Source of the DNA: J027 sp034437655
GTDB taxonomy: Bacteria; Chloroflexota; Anaerolineae; Aggregatilineales; J027
Length of the DNA stretch: 64,000 nt
NCBI GenBank assembly: GCA_034437655.1
Contig: DAOTTU010000099.1
Span: forward strand, 42,501-106,500
Direction: 5' to 3'
Shown: positions 34,997-43,186 of the stretch, piece by piece
How the letters are laid out: each line of letters begins with the position of its first letter
Numbering within the stretch: position 1 is the first letter of the stretch
The notes under the pieces: model-generated
What the model saw: only the letters and a program-made list of their open reading frames with translations
What the model was told of the DNA's origin: nothing
The model's database searches: none
Made by a program: the position numbers and the translations under genes

Positions 34997-35004
34997 GATG
35001 TCAC

Positions 35005-35286
35005 CTATCGAATGATTTCAAAGTCGCTGTATTCACCAGTAGCCGCTCGCCACTCAACATCAACTTGCGCGACCTGTGCTGCGGGCGACCCACGCTGCAA
35101 AAACTCGTAGAACGCCTCAAGAGCGGGGCGTGTTCCTTCAGCCAGCACTTCAACCGTGCGGTCTGTGCGGTTACGCACCCACCCTACGACATTTAGTCGA
35201 TTCGCCTCTTGCATGGTGTAGTAGCGAAAGCTGACACCCTGCACATGCCCATGCACAATCGCGTAAAGGCGTTCTTGCGACGTCAT
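35005..35286 (-). CDS. acyP: Acylphosphatase
   Basis: 93 residues, full length. It hydrolyses carboxyl-phosphate bonds. The signature VHGHVQGVSFRYYT holds the substrate-binding Arg, and GWVRNRTDRTVEV the catalytic Asn. The start ATG (35284-35286) directly abuts the stop of the HEAT-repeat gene, so the two are translationally linked. Confidence 0.95.
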   Translation of the reverse strand: MTSQERLYAIVHGHVQGVSFRYYTMQEANRLNVVGWVRNRTDRTVEVLAEGTRPALEAFYEFLQRGSPAAQVAQVDVEWRAATGEYSDFEIIR

Positions 35287-36360
35287 CTAGTCATCCAATT
35301 CGTCGAGCGTATCCTCATCGAAGTCATCCATCGCGAGGGGGTCGTCTTCATCGAATTCAAACATCGGCATGACAAGCCCACCCATTAACGACGCAAACTC
35401 AAGCGCTTCTTCAACAGCTTCGAGGGTGGCGACATCATCATTTTCTTCAGCAATCTCAGCAAGCTGGCTCAGGCCGCGTTGCGCTTCCATAGAGCCAATT
35501 TCACCGAGTGACATCACCGCGTTGAGGCGAATGTCTTCGTCGTTTTCATGCGCCAGCGCGATCAGTTGTGGCACTGCCTCTGGCAACACCAATTCACCTG
35601 CAGCCCGTGCCGCTTCAAAGCGAATTTCTGGATACTCACTGTCCAGCTCGTACAGGACGCTTTCGCCCCACTGTTCCTTGTCGCACGAGGAGCCCATCGC
35701 AAAGACAGCACTGACACGCATCAACAGCTCAGCACTATCATAAGCATCAACAATCATCTCCTTCAGCGAAGGGTGGCCACCTTGTGAAAGCGCTTCGAGT
35801 GCGCGCCGCCGCACCTCAAGGTTTTCCGTCACATCATAGAATCGGTCAGCGGCCACGTCTTTCGCCTGCTCAGCCAGTTGTTGGTCAAACTCGTCAAGCT
35901 CGGCTTCGTAGATGAAACGCCCCATGTGCGAGACCGCACGCGCACGCACAGCAGGTGATACATCGTCGGCTAGCTCCATCAATTTGTGATAGAGTCGTTC
36001 GGAGGTATCAAACCACAGCAGGTCTGGTGCCGCAGCACGCACTTCTGGGTCTTCGTCTTCAAAGGCGATATATGCCAGCGAACGATAGGTCAGTTCATAG
36101 TTCGATTCACACGTTTCCGCCAAAAAGCGCACAGCTTTGCGTCGGTTTTCCACAGGGACCGTTGGCCAGCCAGCGGCAAACTCTTCCAGCAGTTGGCCAG
36201 ACAGATCAGAAAGCCCATAGACCGCGCCAACAGGCAAGATTACGCCTTCTTCCAACTCTGACAACTCTGTGATGATCTTTGGTACCGGAAATGGTTCAGG
36301 GCGGTTAGTCTCATCTTCGGGCATTTCGAAAAGCGGTTCGTGGTTTGGGTTGTTATCCAT
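35287..36360 (-). CDS. Acidic HEAT-repeat protein
   Basis: About 357 residues from ATG 36360, with GAGAGG upstream; an in-frame start at 36372 is possible. It consists mainly of HEAT/PBS-lyase-like helical repeats (~75-320), for example PEVRAAAPDLLW, VSPAVRARAVSHMG, EIRFEAARAAGELV and EDIRLNAVMSLGEIG. Both ends are strongly acidic (FDEDDPLAMDDFDEDTLDELDD at the C-terminus). No catalytic residues are evident; such proteins act as scaffolds. It follows the site-2 protease gene by 26 bases and precedes acylphosphatase without a gap. Confidence 0.88.
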   Translation of the reverse strand: MDNNPNHEPLFEMPEDETNRPEPFPVPKIITELSELEEGVILPVGAVYGLSDLSGQLLEEFAAGWPTVPVENRRKAVRFLAETCESNYELTYRSLAYIAFEDEDPEVRAAAPDLLWFDTSERLYHKLMELADDVSPAVRARAVSHMGRFIYEAELDEFDQQLAEQAKDVAADRFYDVTENLEVRRRALEALSQGGHPSLKEMIVDAYDSAELLMRVSAVFAMGSSCDKEQWGESVLYELDSEYPEIRFEAARAAGELVLPEAVPQLIALAHENDEDIRLNAVMSLGEIGSMEAQRGLSQLAEIAEENDDVATLEAVEEALEFASLMGGLVMPMFEFDEDDPLAMDDFDEDTLDELDD

Positions 36361-36386
36361 AACACCTCTCAATTGAATTGAATGGT

Positions 36387-37784
36387 TTAGAACTGGTCGA
36401 GGTCAATTGGGTCGACAATATCCCAAAAAATCACAATGACCATTACAGAAAGCAAGAACAATAACCCAATGATATGGACAATACCTTCACGTTCCGGTTC
36501 CATCGGTTTACCGCGTAGCAGCTCGATCAACACGAACATAATACGCCCACCGTCTAAACCGGGGATTGGCAGCAAGTTGGTCACTGCCAGCGCGATACTA
36601 ATCAACGCTGTGAAACCGATAAACGGATAAGCAACGCCTTCATCGCGGCTTTCTTCAAGAATTTCGCCGCCAATCTGAGAAACCCCAATCGGGCTAACAG
36701 GACGGGCCTCTTCCGCGCTAAGGTTGCCAGCAATCAGTTCACCCGGGAATGTTGCCATAACCTCTAGCGTCAGCAAGAAGGTTGAGCCGCCATAGTCGAG
36801 CGCCTCACCCAAACCTTCCGCCGGGCGTGCCACCACTTCCGCATCACGATTCGCAAGGATAGCGCCCAGTCCTTCGTTCACAGGTGCAGCCGCAATGAAA
36901 ATACCGACACGCCCACTACCGTTCACTTCCTCTGGCGTGACCATAATCTGCTGAACTTCGGTGCCGCGTGCAACAGTGAACTCAATTTCTTCACCGATAT
37001 TATCGTCGGTGTAGTCTACCAAAAATTGCACCTCGTCTACGGATTCACCATCAACAGCCAGCACAACATCATCGCCTTGCAGGCCAGCTTCTTCGGCGGG
37101 TGAATCTTCAACGATGCTGGTGATCAAAACGCGCTCAGACACATCGCCCGCATCATACAAGCCTGGCACGAGCGTGACATCTTCAATGGTTTCTTCGCCA
37201 CGACGAATGGTCAGTGTTACTTCATTTTTCCCGTCGATCGCATCTTCAAATTCAGCGATGCGCTCCATCTCTTGTCCGTCAACGCTAAGGATTACGTCGC
37301 CCGGTTGCAGCCCGGCAGCGCTGGCCGCAGAGTTGTCCAGCACTTCCGCGACTGATACATCAGCAACCGTTGTAGGAATACCTGTGAAACCAATCACAAT
37401 AAAGAGGATGAACGCCGCCACAAAGTTGAACAATGGCCCCGCAGAAAAAAACCAGATACGTTCCCACGGCCTAGCTTCGAAGACACTCTTGGGGTTTTCG
37501 ATATGACGCCCTTCAATCTCAAGGAGCGCCTTTTGCATTTCTTCTTTGGACTGTGGTGCAACAAAGTCCTCGCCATAGGGACGCACAAAGCCCCCCAGCG
37601 GCAACCAGTTCAGCGTATATTCAGTGTCGCCTCGAGTAAAGAGCGTTGCAGCACGTGGTGGAAAACCAACGCCAAATTCCAATACCGTCACACCAACGCT
37701 TTTTGCTGCGAAGAAGTGCCCCAATTCATGGATAATCACCAGTGGAATAAGCACCACAAGAAACGAGATAATCGCTAAAAGCAT
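36387..37784 (-). CDS. rseP: Site-2 (RIP) zinc metalloprotease with two PDZ domains
   Basis: 465-residue intramembrane protease of the RseP/RasP family, which cuts membrane-bound anti-sigma factors or signal peptide remnants. The zinc motif HELGH is at 19-23 in the first membrane helix, and the second metal-ligand motif NLLPIPGLDGGR lies near the C-terminus. Two PDZ-like domains lie between (~145-225 and ~225-300; AGLQPGDVILSVDGQEM, AGLQGDDVVLAVDGESV). ATG 37784 has AAGGA five bases upstream. It heads a unit with the HEAT-repeat and acylphosphatase genes. The substrate is not evident. Confidence 0.94.
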   Translation of the reverse strand: MLLAIISFLVVLIPLVIIHELGHFFAAKSVGVTVLEFGVGFPPRAATLFTRGDTEYTLNWLPLGGFVRPYGEDFVAPQSKEEMQKALLEIEGRHIENPKSVFEARPWERIWFFSAGPLFNFVAAFILFIVIGFTGIPTTVADVSVAEVLDNSAASAAGLQPGDVILSVDGQEMERIAEFEDAIDGKNEVTLTIRRGEETIEDVTLVPGLYDAGDVSERVLITSIVEDSPAEEAGLQGDDVVLAVDGESVDEVQFLVDYTDDNIGEEIEFTVARGTEVQQIMVTPEEVNGSGRVGIFIAAAPVNEGLGAILANRDAEVVARPAEGLGEALDYGGSTFLLTLEVMATFPGELIAGNLSAEEARPVSPIGVSQIGGEILEESRDEGVAYPFIGFTALISIALAVTNLLPIPGLDGGRIMFVLIELLRGKPMEPEREGIVHIIGLLFLLSVMVIVIFWDIVDPIDLDQF

Positions 37785-37811
37785 GTCTTCCTTCCCGACA
37801 TTAATTCAGAG

Positions 37812-37826
37812 GGGGGCACTGCCCCC
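37812..37826. other. Strong intergenic hairpin without T run
   Basis: GGGGGC-ACT-GCCCCC forms a six-pair GC stem with a 3-base loop between the coiled-coil gene and the protease gene. Neither strand has a T run after it. It may be an mRNA-stabilising or processing structure, or a weak terminator. Confidence 0.45.
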
Positions 37827-37835
37827 ACATCTTAC

Positions 37836-39056
37836 CTATACATCCAGCCGAACGGCCGACCCACAGTATTCACACGTCAGGGTCGTCTGCCCGCGCACAA
37901 TTTCTTCTGCAAAAGAGGCTCCGCAGACCGGGCACATGGTTGGCGCATCAGCGATAGCTTCAACCGTCGCCTGGTCGCGTTCAAGGCCGCGTTCTTTTTC
38001 AATTTCGCCTGTAGCTGCCTGTTTCAACCTACTGGCAAACCACTTAGCGTCAACCCCACCTTTAACTTCAATCGTGGTTTCTGTAAAGGGGCCACCTGAC
38101 CCAAATTGCAAGTGAATCAGGTCAATCCCACCGAGCATCCCTTTCTTTTCGAACGACACATTATCCAATGTCCCGACGGCTGTTTCCCACAACAGACCTT
38201 CTTCTTTTTTACCGCCAAAACCAAGGAACCCACCCTTTTTCTCGGACTGTTCCATCAAAATGCGGTTACTGGTGACATAAAAATAACCGTCCGGGTCATC
38301 TTTCTTTTTGCCTGTATCTTTCCACTCGGCCTTGACTACCATATACACGTCTTCAGCCGCAAGGAACTCAAAATTGGCCTGTGCAGCACGCTCAAGATAG
38401 CCTTCGATGTCAGCAATCTGTTTAAGGGTTTGCGCAGCATTGTTCGGTACATTGCCATACAGTTTCTTGATGCGGTCCTTGGCACGGCGCACAAAGTCTT
38501 CGGCCTGATCCATCTCGTGATCAAGACGATCGACCAGGGATTCAATCGCAGCATCACTACCCATGGCCGCGCTCAGCGCCGACTTTAATGAACTCTTGCC
38601 CGCACCTTTCTCGGCTTTCATAGTTTGCAATTTGCCGAACATGCCGCCGTCGTCTTCCTCGGCTGCTGCCTCAGCGAGCATCGACTGTAAGCTCTTGCCA
38701 GAGCGTGCAGGGCTGATTGACCCGCTGCCACCAGCGGCCATATCGTCTAACTCATCCCACAGTCCTTCGAGTTGTCGCATTTCATTTTGTGCATTGAAAA
38801 ACTCACGCCGAATGCCAGCACGCACCTCATGTTGAACCGAAGCCCACTGCGTGTTGAGCGTTTCTGCCTTGTTCTCTAGATAATTGGCATAGGCATACCC
38901 CTGGTCACGGATCGCCTGCACTTTACCGGGGATACCGGCAATTGTAGCAGCAACACGGCTCAGCTCGCCTGAAACATCACTCATCGAAAGATCGTCAAGT
39001 AAATCATCATATTGATCGCGCAGTTTTTCTATGCGTTCTTGCAGTTCTTCATTCAT
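37836..39056 (-). CDS. Coiled-coil protein with PH-like region and C-terminal zinc ribbon
   Basis: About 406 residues from ATG 39056 (GGAGAG nine bases upstream; ATG 39065 is too close to it). Residues ~1-240 are predicted helical and coiled-coil, with a Gly/Ser-rich break near 110-125. Residues ~245-350 look like a bacterial PH-type domain (EDVYMVVKAEWKD, GYFYVTSNRILMEQS, VGTLDNVSFEKKGML, IHLQFGSGG). The end is a zinc ribbon (CPVC, CEYC). There are no membrane segments. I do not know the family's function; the layout suggests a cytoplasmic adaptor. It lies 26 bases after prfB. Confidence 0.82.
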   Translation of the reverse strand: MNEELQERIEKLRDQYDDLLDDLSMSDVSGELSRVAATIAGIPGKVQAIRDQGYAYANYLENKAETLNTQWASVQHEVRAGIRREFFNAQNEMRQLEGLWDELDDMAAGGSGSISPARSGKSLQSMLAEAAAEEDDGGMFGKLQTMKAEKGAGKSSLKSALSAAMGSDAAIESLVDRLDHEMDQAEDFVRRAKDRIKKLYGNVPNNAAQTLKQIADIEGYLERAAQANFEFLAAEDVYMVVKAEWKDTGKKKDDPDGYFYVTSNRILMEQSEKKGGFLGFGGKKEEGLLWETAVGTLDNVSFEKKGMLGGIDLIHLQFGSGGPFTETTIEVKGGVDAKWFASRLKQAATGEIEKERGLERDQATVEAIADAPTMCPVCGASFAEEIVRGQTTLTCEYCGSAVRLDV

Positions 39057-39082
39057 GGCAATCATCTCTCCCTAGATCGTGA

Positions 39083-40178
39083 TTAAGATTCCCCTTCGCC
39101 GACCTGATACCGCAGGTACGACTGAATAAACTGGTCTAAATCGCCGTCTAACACAGCGTCAATTTTACCTGTCTCATGATTCGTGCGCAGGTCTTTGACC
39201 ATCTGATAAGGGTGCATGACGTAGGAACGAATCTGGTTACCCCACTCAGCACTGATGTTCTCGCCCTTTAATTTGGCAAGTTCCGCTTCTCGTTTTTGTT
39301 CTTCCATCGCCAACAAGCGGCCTTTAAGTACCTGCATGGCACGGTCTAGGTTTTGAAGTTGGCTCCGTTGATTTTGACAGGATACCACAATCCCTGTTGG
39401 CAAATGGGTGATCCTCACCGCTGTATCATTTTTCTGGACGTGCTGTCCACCCGCCCCACCAGCCCGAAATGTGTCTACCTGAATATCTTTGTCGTTGACT
39501 TCAATTTCGATGTCGTTGTGGATGTCTGGCCAAATTTCGACCTTCGCAAAAGCAGTATGTCGTCGACTGTTGGAATCAAAGGGGCTAATCCGCACCAACC
39601 GATGCACACCGCGCTCAGCCTGCAAATAGCCATACACCCAGTCACCTTGCACTGACATGGTAATACTCTTGACGCCAGCTTCTTCACCAGCGGTCTCTGA
39701 GACTATTTCGGTTTTATAGCCGTGGTTTTCTGCCCAGCGCAAATACATACGTGTCAGGATGCCGGCCCAGTCTTGCGCATCGGTGCCCCCTGCCCCGGCA
39801 TGAATTGCCAGAATGGCATCTTCGTTGTCGTGGGTACCACTGAGCAACGCTTGAAAGGATAGCTTGTCGACAACAGCAACAAGCCGCTCTGTTTCAGCGG
39901 TCAGTTCATCAGCAAGGCTTTCGTCGTCAAGCTCAGCAAGTTCAAGATACTCATTGATCTGACGAAGCGTGCCTTCCCATTTTTCGACGTCATTGCGCAG
40001 GCGAGAAATACGTTGCATTGTTGCCTGGGCAGCGGTGGAATCGTCCCAGAAATCAGGTTGAGCCGATTGTTTTTCGAGGCGTTCAAGTTCCTGGCGTTTG
40101 GTCGCGATGTCAAAGACGCTCCATGAGTGATTCCAAACGCTGGCGCATCTCATTGAGTTGGCTGACTAAATTCTCCAT
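39083..40178 (-). CDS. prfB: Peptide chain release factor 2, with programmed +1 frameshift
   Basis: Recognises UGA and UAA stop codons. Translation starts at ATG 40176-40178 behind GGAGG. After 22 codons (MENLVSQLNEM...) the frame reaches CTT TGA C at 40109-40115, and reading continues in the +1 frame at Asp (GAC 40109-40111), giving 364 residues, the usual RF2 length. The coding parts are 40113-40178 and 39083-40111. SPF near residue 199 is the RF2 anticodon-like motif, and the GGQ near 243 acts in peptide release. The stop of ftsY is 2 bases before the start. A frame beginning at 40153 in the second phase is not the true start. Confidence 0.96.
40109..40122 (-). promoter_or_regulatory. prfB autoregulatory frameshift signal
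   Basis: On the minus strand GGAG, a 3-base spacer CGT, then CTTTGAC. This matches the known prfB arrangement: an internal Shine-Dalgarno three bases before the slippery CUU, followed by in-frame UGA and C. Low RF2 favours the shift and restores RF2 synthesis. Confidence 0.93.
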
Positions 40179-40180
40179 CC

Positions 40181-41101
40181 TTATTCCTCCTCATTCTCAT
40201 CGTCAAAGCCTTCAAACAAACTATCGACAAAGCGGTCAGGGTCAAAAGGAACCAGGTCATAGATCGTTTCACCAATCCCAATATAGTGGATAGGCAATCC
40301 TAACTCCTGCTGAATGGCAAAAACCATACCGCCCTTCGCGGTACTGTCCAACTTGGTGACAATCAGCCCGGTAACGTCTACCATTTCTTGAAATTTCTTG
40401 GCCTGGTTGAGTGCATTTTGCCCGGTCGTACCATCCAGCACCAGTAGCGTTTCATGCGGGGCGTCGTCTACGACTTTTTTGACCACATTGCTGATCTTTT
40501 TTAATTCTTGCATCAAATTGAAATTGGAATGCAAGCGGCCGGCCGTGTCAATCACCAGTACTTCAGCCTTCCGAGCCCGTGCTGCTTCCACCGAATCGTA
40601 CACAATCGCGCCGGGGTCCATGCCGGGCTTACCCGCGATCACAGGGATGTCGGCTCGCTCTCCCCACACTTTAAGCTGGTCAATCGCCGCCGCACGGAAG
40701 GTGTCGCCAGCCGCAATGATTGTTTTACGGTTATTAAGCTGCATACGCCGCGCCAGTTTCCCGATAGTGGTGGTTTTGCCCGAACCATTAACGCCAACAA
40801 TCATCACAATGGACAGTTCACGCCCACTGATATTGAGCGGTGTGGGTGGGGCCAACAGGTTGCGCAGCTCGACTTTTACCACGTCATTCAATTTGTCGGT
40901 TCGCGAGACACGTTCTTTGTCTGCCCGCTCACGAATTGCATCCAGTGCGGCCATTGTTGTCGGCACGCCCATGTCAGCTTGCAGAAAAATAGCTTCCAGT
41001 TCTTCCCAGGTGTCCTCTGTAATGTCTGAGCCGAAGCCCAGCGCAGACGCAATGCGCCCAAAGAAGGACGTCCGGGTCTTTGACATACCTTTGCGTAGCA
41101 C
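40181..41101 (-). CDS. ftsY: Signal recognition particle receptor FtsY
   Basis: 306 residues comprising the N and G domains only, with a short basic start (KTRTSFFGRIASALGFG) instead of the long acidic A domain of enterobacteria. Walker A is GVNGSGKTT, then GDTFRAAAIDQLKVW, DTAGRLHSN and TKLDSTAKGG, all standard for SRP GTPases. It receives SRP-ribosome complexes at the membrane. GTG 41099-41101 is taken as the start because GAGGGA lies just upstream; ATG 41086 is the alternative. prfB follows after 2 bases. Confidence 0.96.
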   Translation of the reverse strand: MLRKGMSKTRTSFFGRIASALGFGSDITEDTWEELEAIFLQADMGVPTTMAALDAIRERADKERVSRTDKLNDVVKVELRNLLAPPTPLNISGRELSIVMIVGVNGSGKTTTIGKLARRMQLNNRKTIIAAGDTFRAAAIDQLKVWGERADIPVIAGKPGMDPGAIVYDSVEAARARKAEVLVIDTAGRLHSNFNLMQELKKISNVVKKVVDDAPHETLLVLDGTTGQNALNQAKKFQEMVDVTGLIVTKLDSTAKGGMVFAIQQELGLPIHYIGIGETIYDLVPFDPDRFVDSLFEGFDDENEEE

Positions 41102-41275
41102 AAGTCCCTCGTTACGTTTTCTTCGTTATCAATTTTCGTTATAATTATGCCTTAAAGCGGCTAAAAACTGTAGCAATAACTTACAAGCACCGCTATCATG
41201 ATCAATGGTACACTTAGTAGAAGTAGTCTGTTTTGTCGCCCATTTTGACGAGATGCCAAAAGGTTGAAATTTCTT

Positions 41276-41788
41276 ATGATAAAATGTCCAAATTGCGACG
41301 CAGAGAATGAGGACAACGCAATGTACTGCTATCGGTGCGGTTATCTGCTGAGCGGGAAGTCCGAAACGCGCCGCTTCAATGCCCAGGATACCGGCCGGGT
41401 TGTGCCCAAACGTCGTTGGGGGACGGCGCGCTTTGATGCACAAACCAGTGTACAGTTACATGTTCGAGGACACGAAAAGCCCATCGTTGTGTTCTTCAAT
41501 GCTGACAACGAAATCACGATGGGGCGCACCCACGAAAAAGTTGTCGTTGACGTGGATTTAAGTAACTATGGGGCTGTCGAACATGGGGTGTCACGTCGCC
41601 ACGCCTTACTACGTCGGCAGAATGACACCATCGTTGTCGTTGACCTTGAAAGTGCCAATAGTACCTTCTTGAACGGGCAGCGTATCATCCCCAACGAACC
41701 CCGAATTCTACGCGACGGTGACGAGTTGCGTCTGGGTCGGCTGGTGGTGCGCGTAACCTTTGAATTGGTCAAGGTATCCGATGAGTGA
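41276..41788 (+). CDS. Zinc-ribbon FHA-domain protein
   Basis: About 170 residues. An N-terminal zinc ribbon (CPNC, CYRC) is followed by a linker and an FHA domain (~75-165) with GRTHEK, SRRHALL and NSTFLNGQRI, the residues that bind phosphothreonine. It can therefore read phosphorylation by the Ser/Thr kinases in the window, such as the one at 43187; that link is inferred. ATG 41276 is preferred to TTG 41264. The stop overlaps the moaC start by eight bases. Confidence 0.9.
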   Translation: MIKCPNCDAENEDNAMYCYRCGYLLSGKSETRRFNAQDTGRVVPKRRWGTARFDAQTSVQLHVRGHEKPIVVFFNADNEITMGRTHEKVVVDVDLSNYGAVEHGVSRRHALLRRQNDTIVVVDLESANSTFLNGQRIIPNEPRILRDGDELRLGRLVVRVTFELVKVSDE

Positions 41789-42284
41789 GCAACAGCCACA
41801 ACTCACCCACCTTGACGAGCAAGGACAGGCCAACATGGTCAACGTTGGGACCAAGCCAGATACAGAGCGCGTTGCTGTCGCTGAGGGCTTTGTCCAAATG
41901 AGCCCCGACGCCTTTGCACAGGTACAGGCTGGCAACCTCAAGAAAGGCGATGTGCAAAGTGTTGCCCGCCTGGCTGGCATTATGGGTGCCAAGCAAACTG
42001 CCAATTTGATTCCGCTGTGCCACCCAATACCGCTCACCAGTGTCAAAGTCAGCCTGGAATTGCAAGAGCATTTAGCGCGTGTGCGTGTGCTTGCAACCAC
42101 AACCACCGTCGGCAAAACGGGCGTCGAAATGGAAGCGCTCACGGCTGTTTCTGTCGCAGCACTGACCATTTATGACATGGCCAAAGCCATTGACCGCACA
42201 ATGCGGATTGAGGGCATTCGCTTACTGGAAAAACAAGGCGGAAAGAGTGGGCATTTCCGTGCTGAAGACAGCAAAGAAAGTTAA
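41781..42284 (+). CDS. moaC: Cyclic pyranopterin monophosphate synthase
   Basis: 167 residues. MoaC completes formation of cyclic pyranopterin monophosphate from the MoaA product in molybdenum-cofactor synthesis. Visible motifs are MVNVGTKPDTER at the start, LIPLCHPIPL with the catalytic-site His, and GVEMEALTAVSVAALTIYDM with the KAID that follows. ATG 41781 overlaps the FHA-gene stop; a longer frame from 41760 is not needed. The MoaD-MoaE fusion follows after three bases. moaA is not in the window. Confidence 0.96.
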   Translation: MSEQQPQLTHLDEQGQANMVNVGTKPDTERVAVAEGFVQMSPDAFAQVQAGNLKKGDVQSVARLAGIMGAKQTANLIPLCHPIPLTSVKVSLELQEHLARVRVLATTTTVGKTGVEMEALTAVSVAALTIYDMAKAIDRTMRIEGIRLLEKQGGKSGHFRAEDSKES

Positions 42285-42287
42285 TCA

Positions 42288-43022
42288 ATGGGAACGACGC
42301 TGAAAATTAAGCTATTTGCTACACTGAAAGACCTGGCCGGTGCCTCTACAATCGCGCTCGACCTACCACAGCCCGCTACAGTAGAGTCGCTAAAGTCGGC
42401 CATCGCAGAACAGTATCCATCTTTAGCACCAGCAGTCAACAGCGTACTGGTGGCGGTGAATCAGGAATATGCATTCAACGAACACCCGGTTGCACCAGAC
42501 GATGAGATTGCACTGTTTCCACCCGTTTCTGGGGGCAGCACCACCCCCTGGCCCGAAGTTTACCACGTTGCAGAAACGCCTGTTGACTTAAACGAGCTGA
42601 CCCAACAAATCGTGCGCCCAGAAACAGGGGCTATTGCCCTGTTCAGTGGTTACGTACGCGGCATGACCGCCAGAGACGACCAACCCACTGCGACCAGCCA
42701 GCTCCATTATGAAGCCTATGTTCCGATGGCAGAAGCCAAAATGCAACAGGTAGCCGCTGAAATTCGTGAACGTTGGCCGCTTGTGCAAGGCATTGCAGTC
42801 GTGCAACGCATTGGTCGCCTGGCTGTGGGTGAACCAACCGTGTTGATCGCCTGTGCAGCGGGGCACCGTGACCAGGGGTGCTTCGAAGCGGCGCGTTATG
42901 GGATTGACCGACTCAAGGAAATTGTGCCCATCTGGAAGAAAGAAATCGGGCCAGACGGCGAACAATGGATTGAAGGCAAATACCACCCTACCGAGGACGA
43001 CGTCCAGCAGCACAACAACTAA
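42288..43022 (+). CDS. MoaD-MoaE fusion (molybdopterin synthase)
   Basis: 244 residues. Residues 1-83 form a ubiquitin-like MoaD domain ending in PPVSGG (G82-G83), where MoaD normally ends and carries the thiocarboxylate. The rest (~90-235) is MoaE with GAIALFSGYVRG, HYEAYVPMAEAKM, HRDQGCFEAARYGIDRLK and PIWKKE holding the catalytic Lys. Because the di-glycine is internal, sulfur transfer needs cleavage after it. The mycobacterial MoaX fusion is known to be cut at the equivalent place. It lies directly behind moaC, so it belongs to a moaC-moaDE unit. Confidence 0.93.
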   Translation: MGTTLKIKLFATLKDLAGASTIALDLPQPATVESLKSAIAEQYPSLAPAVNSVLVAVNQEYAFNEHPVAPDDEIALFPPVSGGSTTPWPEVYHVAETPVDLNELTQQIVRPETGAIALFSGYVRGMTARDDQPTATSQLHYEAYVPMAEAKMQQVAAEIRERWPLVQGIAVVQRIGRLAVGEPTVLIACAAGHRDQGCFEAARYGIDRLKEIVPIWKKEIGPDGEQWIEGKYHPTEDDVQQHNN

Positions 43023-43091
43023 GACCACGGCACGCCATCACGCGGTCGCTGACGTATCAACCCCCGACTCACTGACGCCTGGGAACGTGAG

Positions 43092-43120
43092 TTGGTTTTG
43101 TTTTCGTTGGCGTGTATACT
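43092..43120 (+). promoter_or_regulatory. Promoter of the PknB-like kinase gene
   Basis: TTGGTT (43092-43097), a 17-base spacer, then TATACT (43115-43120). The predicted start lies near 43127, about 60 bases before the GTG at 43187. The -35 box is only a half match; the -10 box is good. Confidence 0.45.
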
Positions 43121-43186
43121 ACAGCAGATTCTTGAGCAGCAAGCCAAAAATGAAATTCTACTGGGACAGCAAGGGTTTATTACAGC

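Noticed and set aside
39083..40153. prfB as a simple gene starting at 40153
   Set aside because: The N-terminal residues from 40153 (RCASVWNHSW) do not match RF2; the real start is at 40178 in the other frame, joined by the CTTTGAC frameshift.
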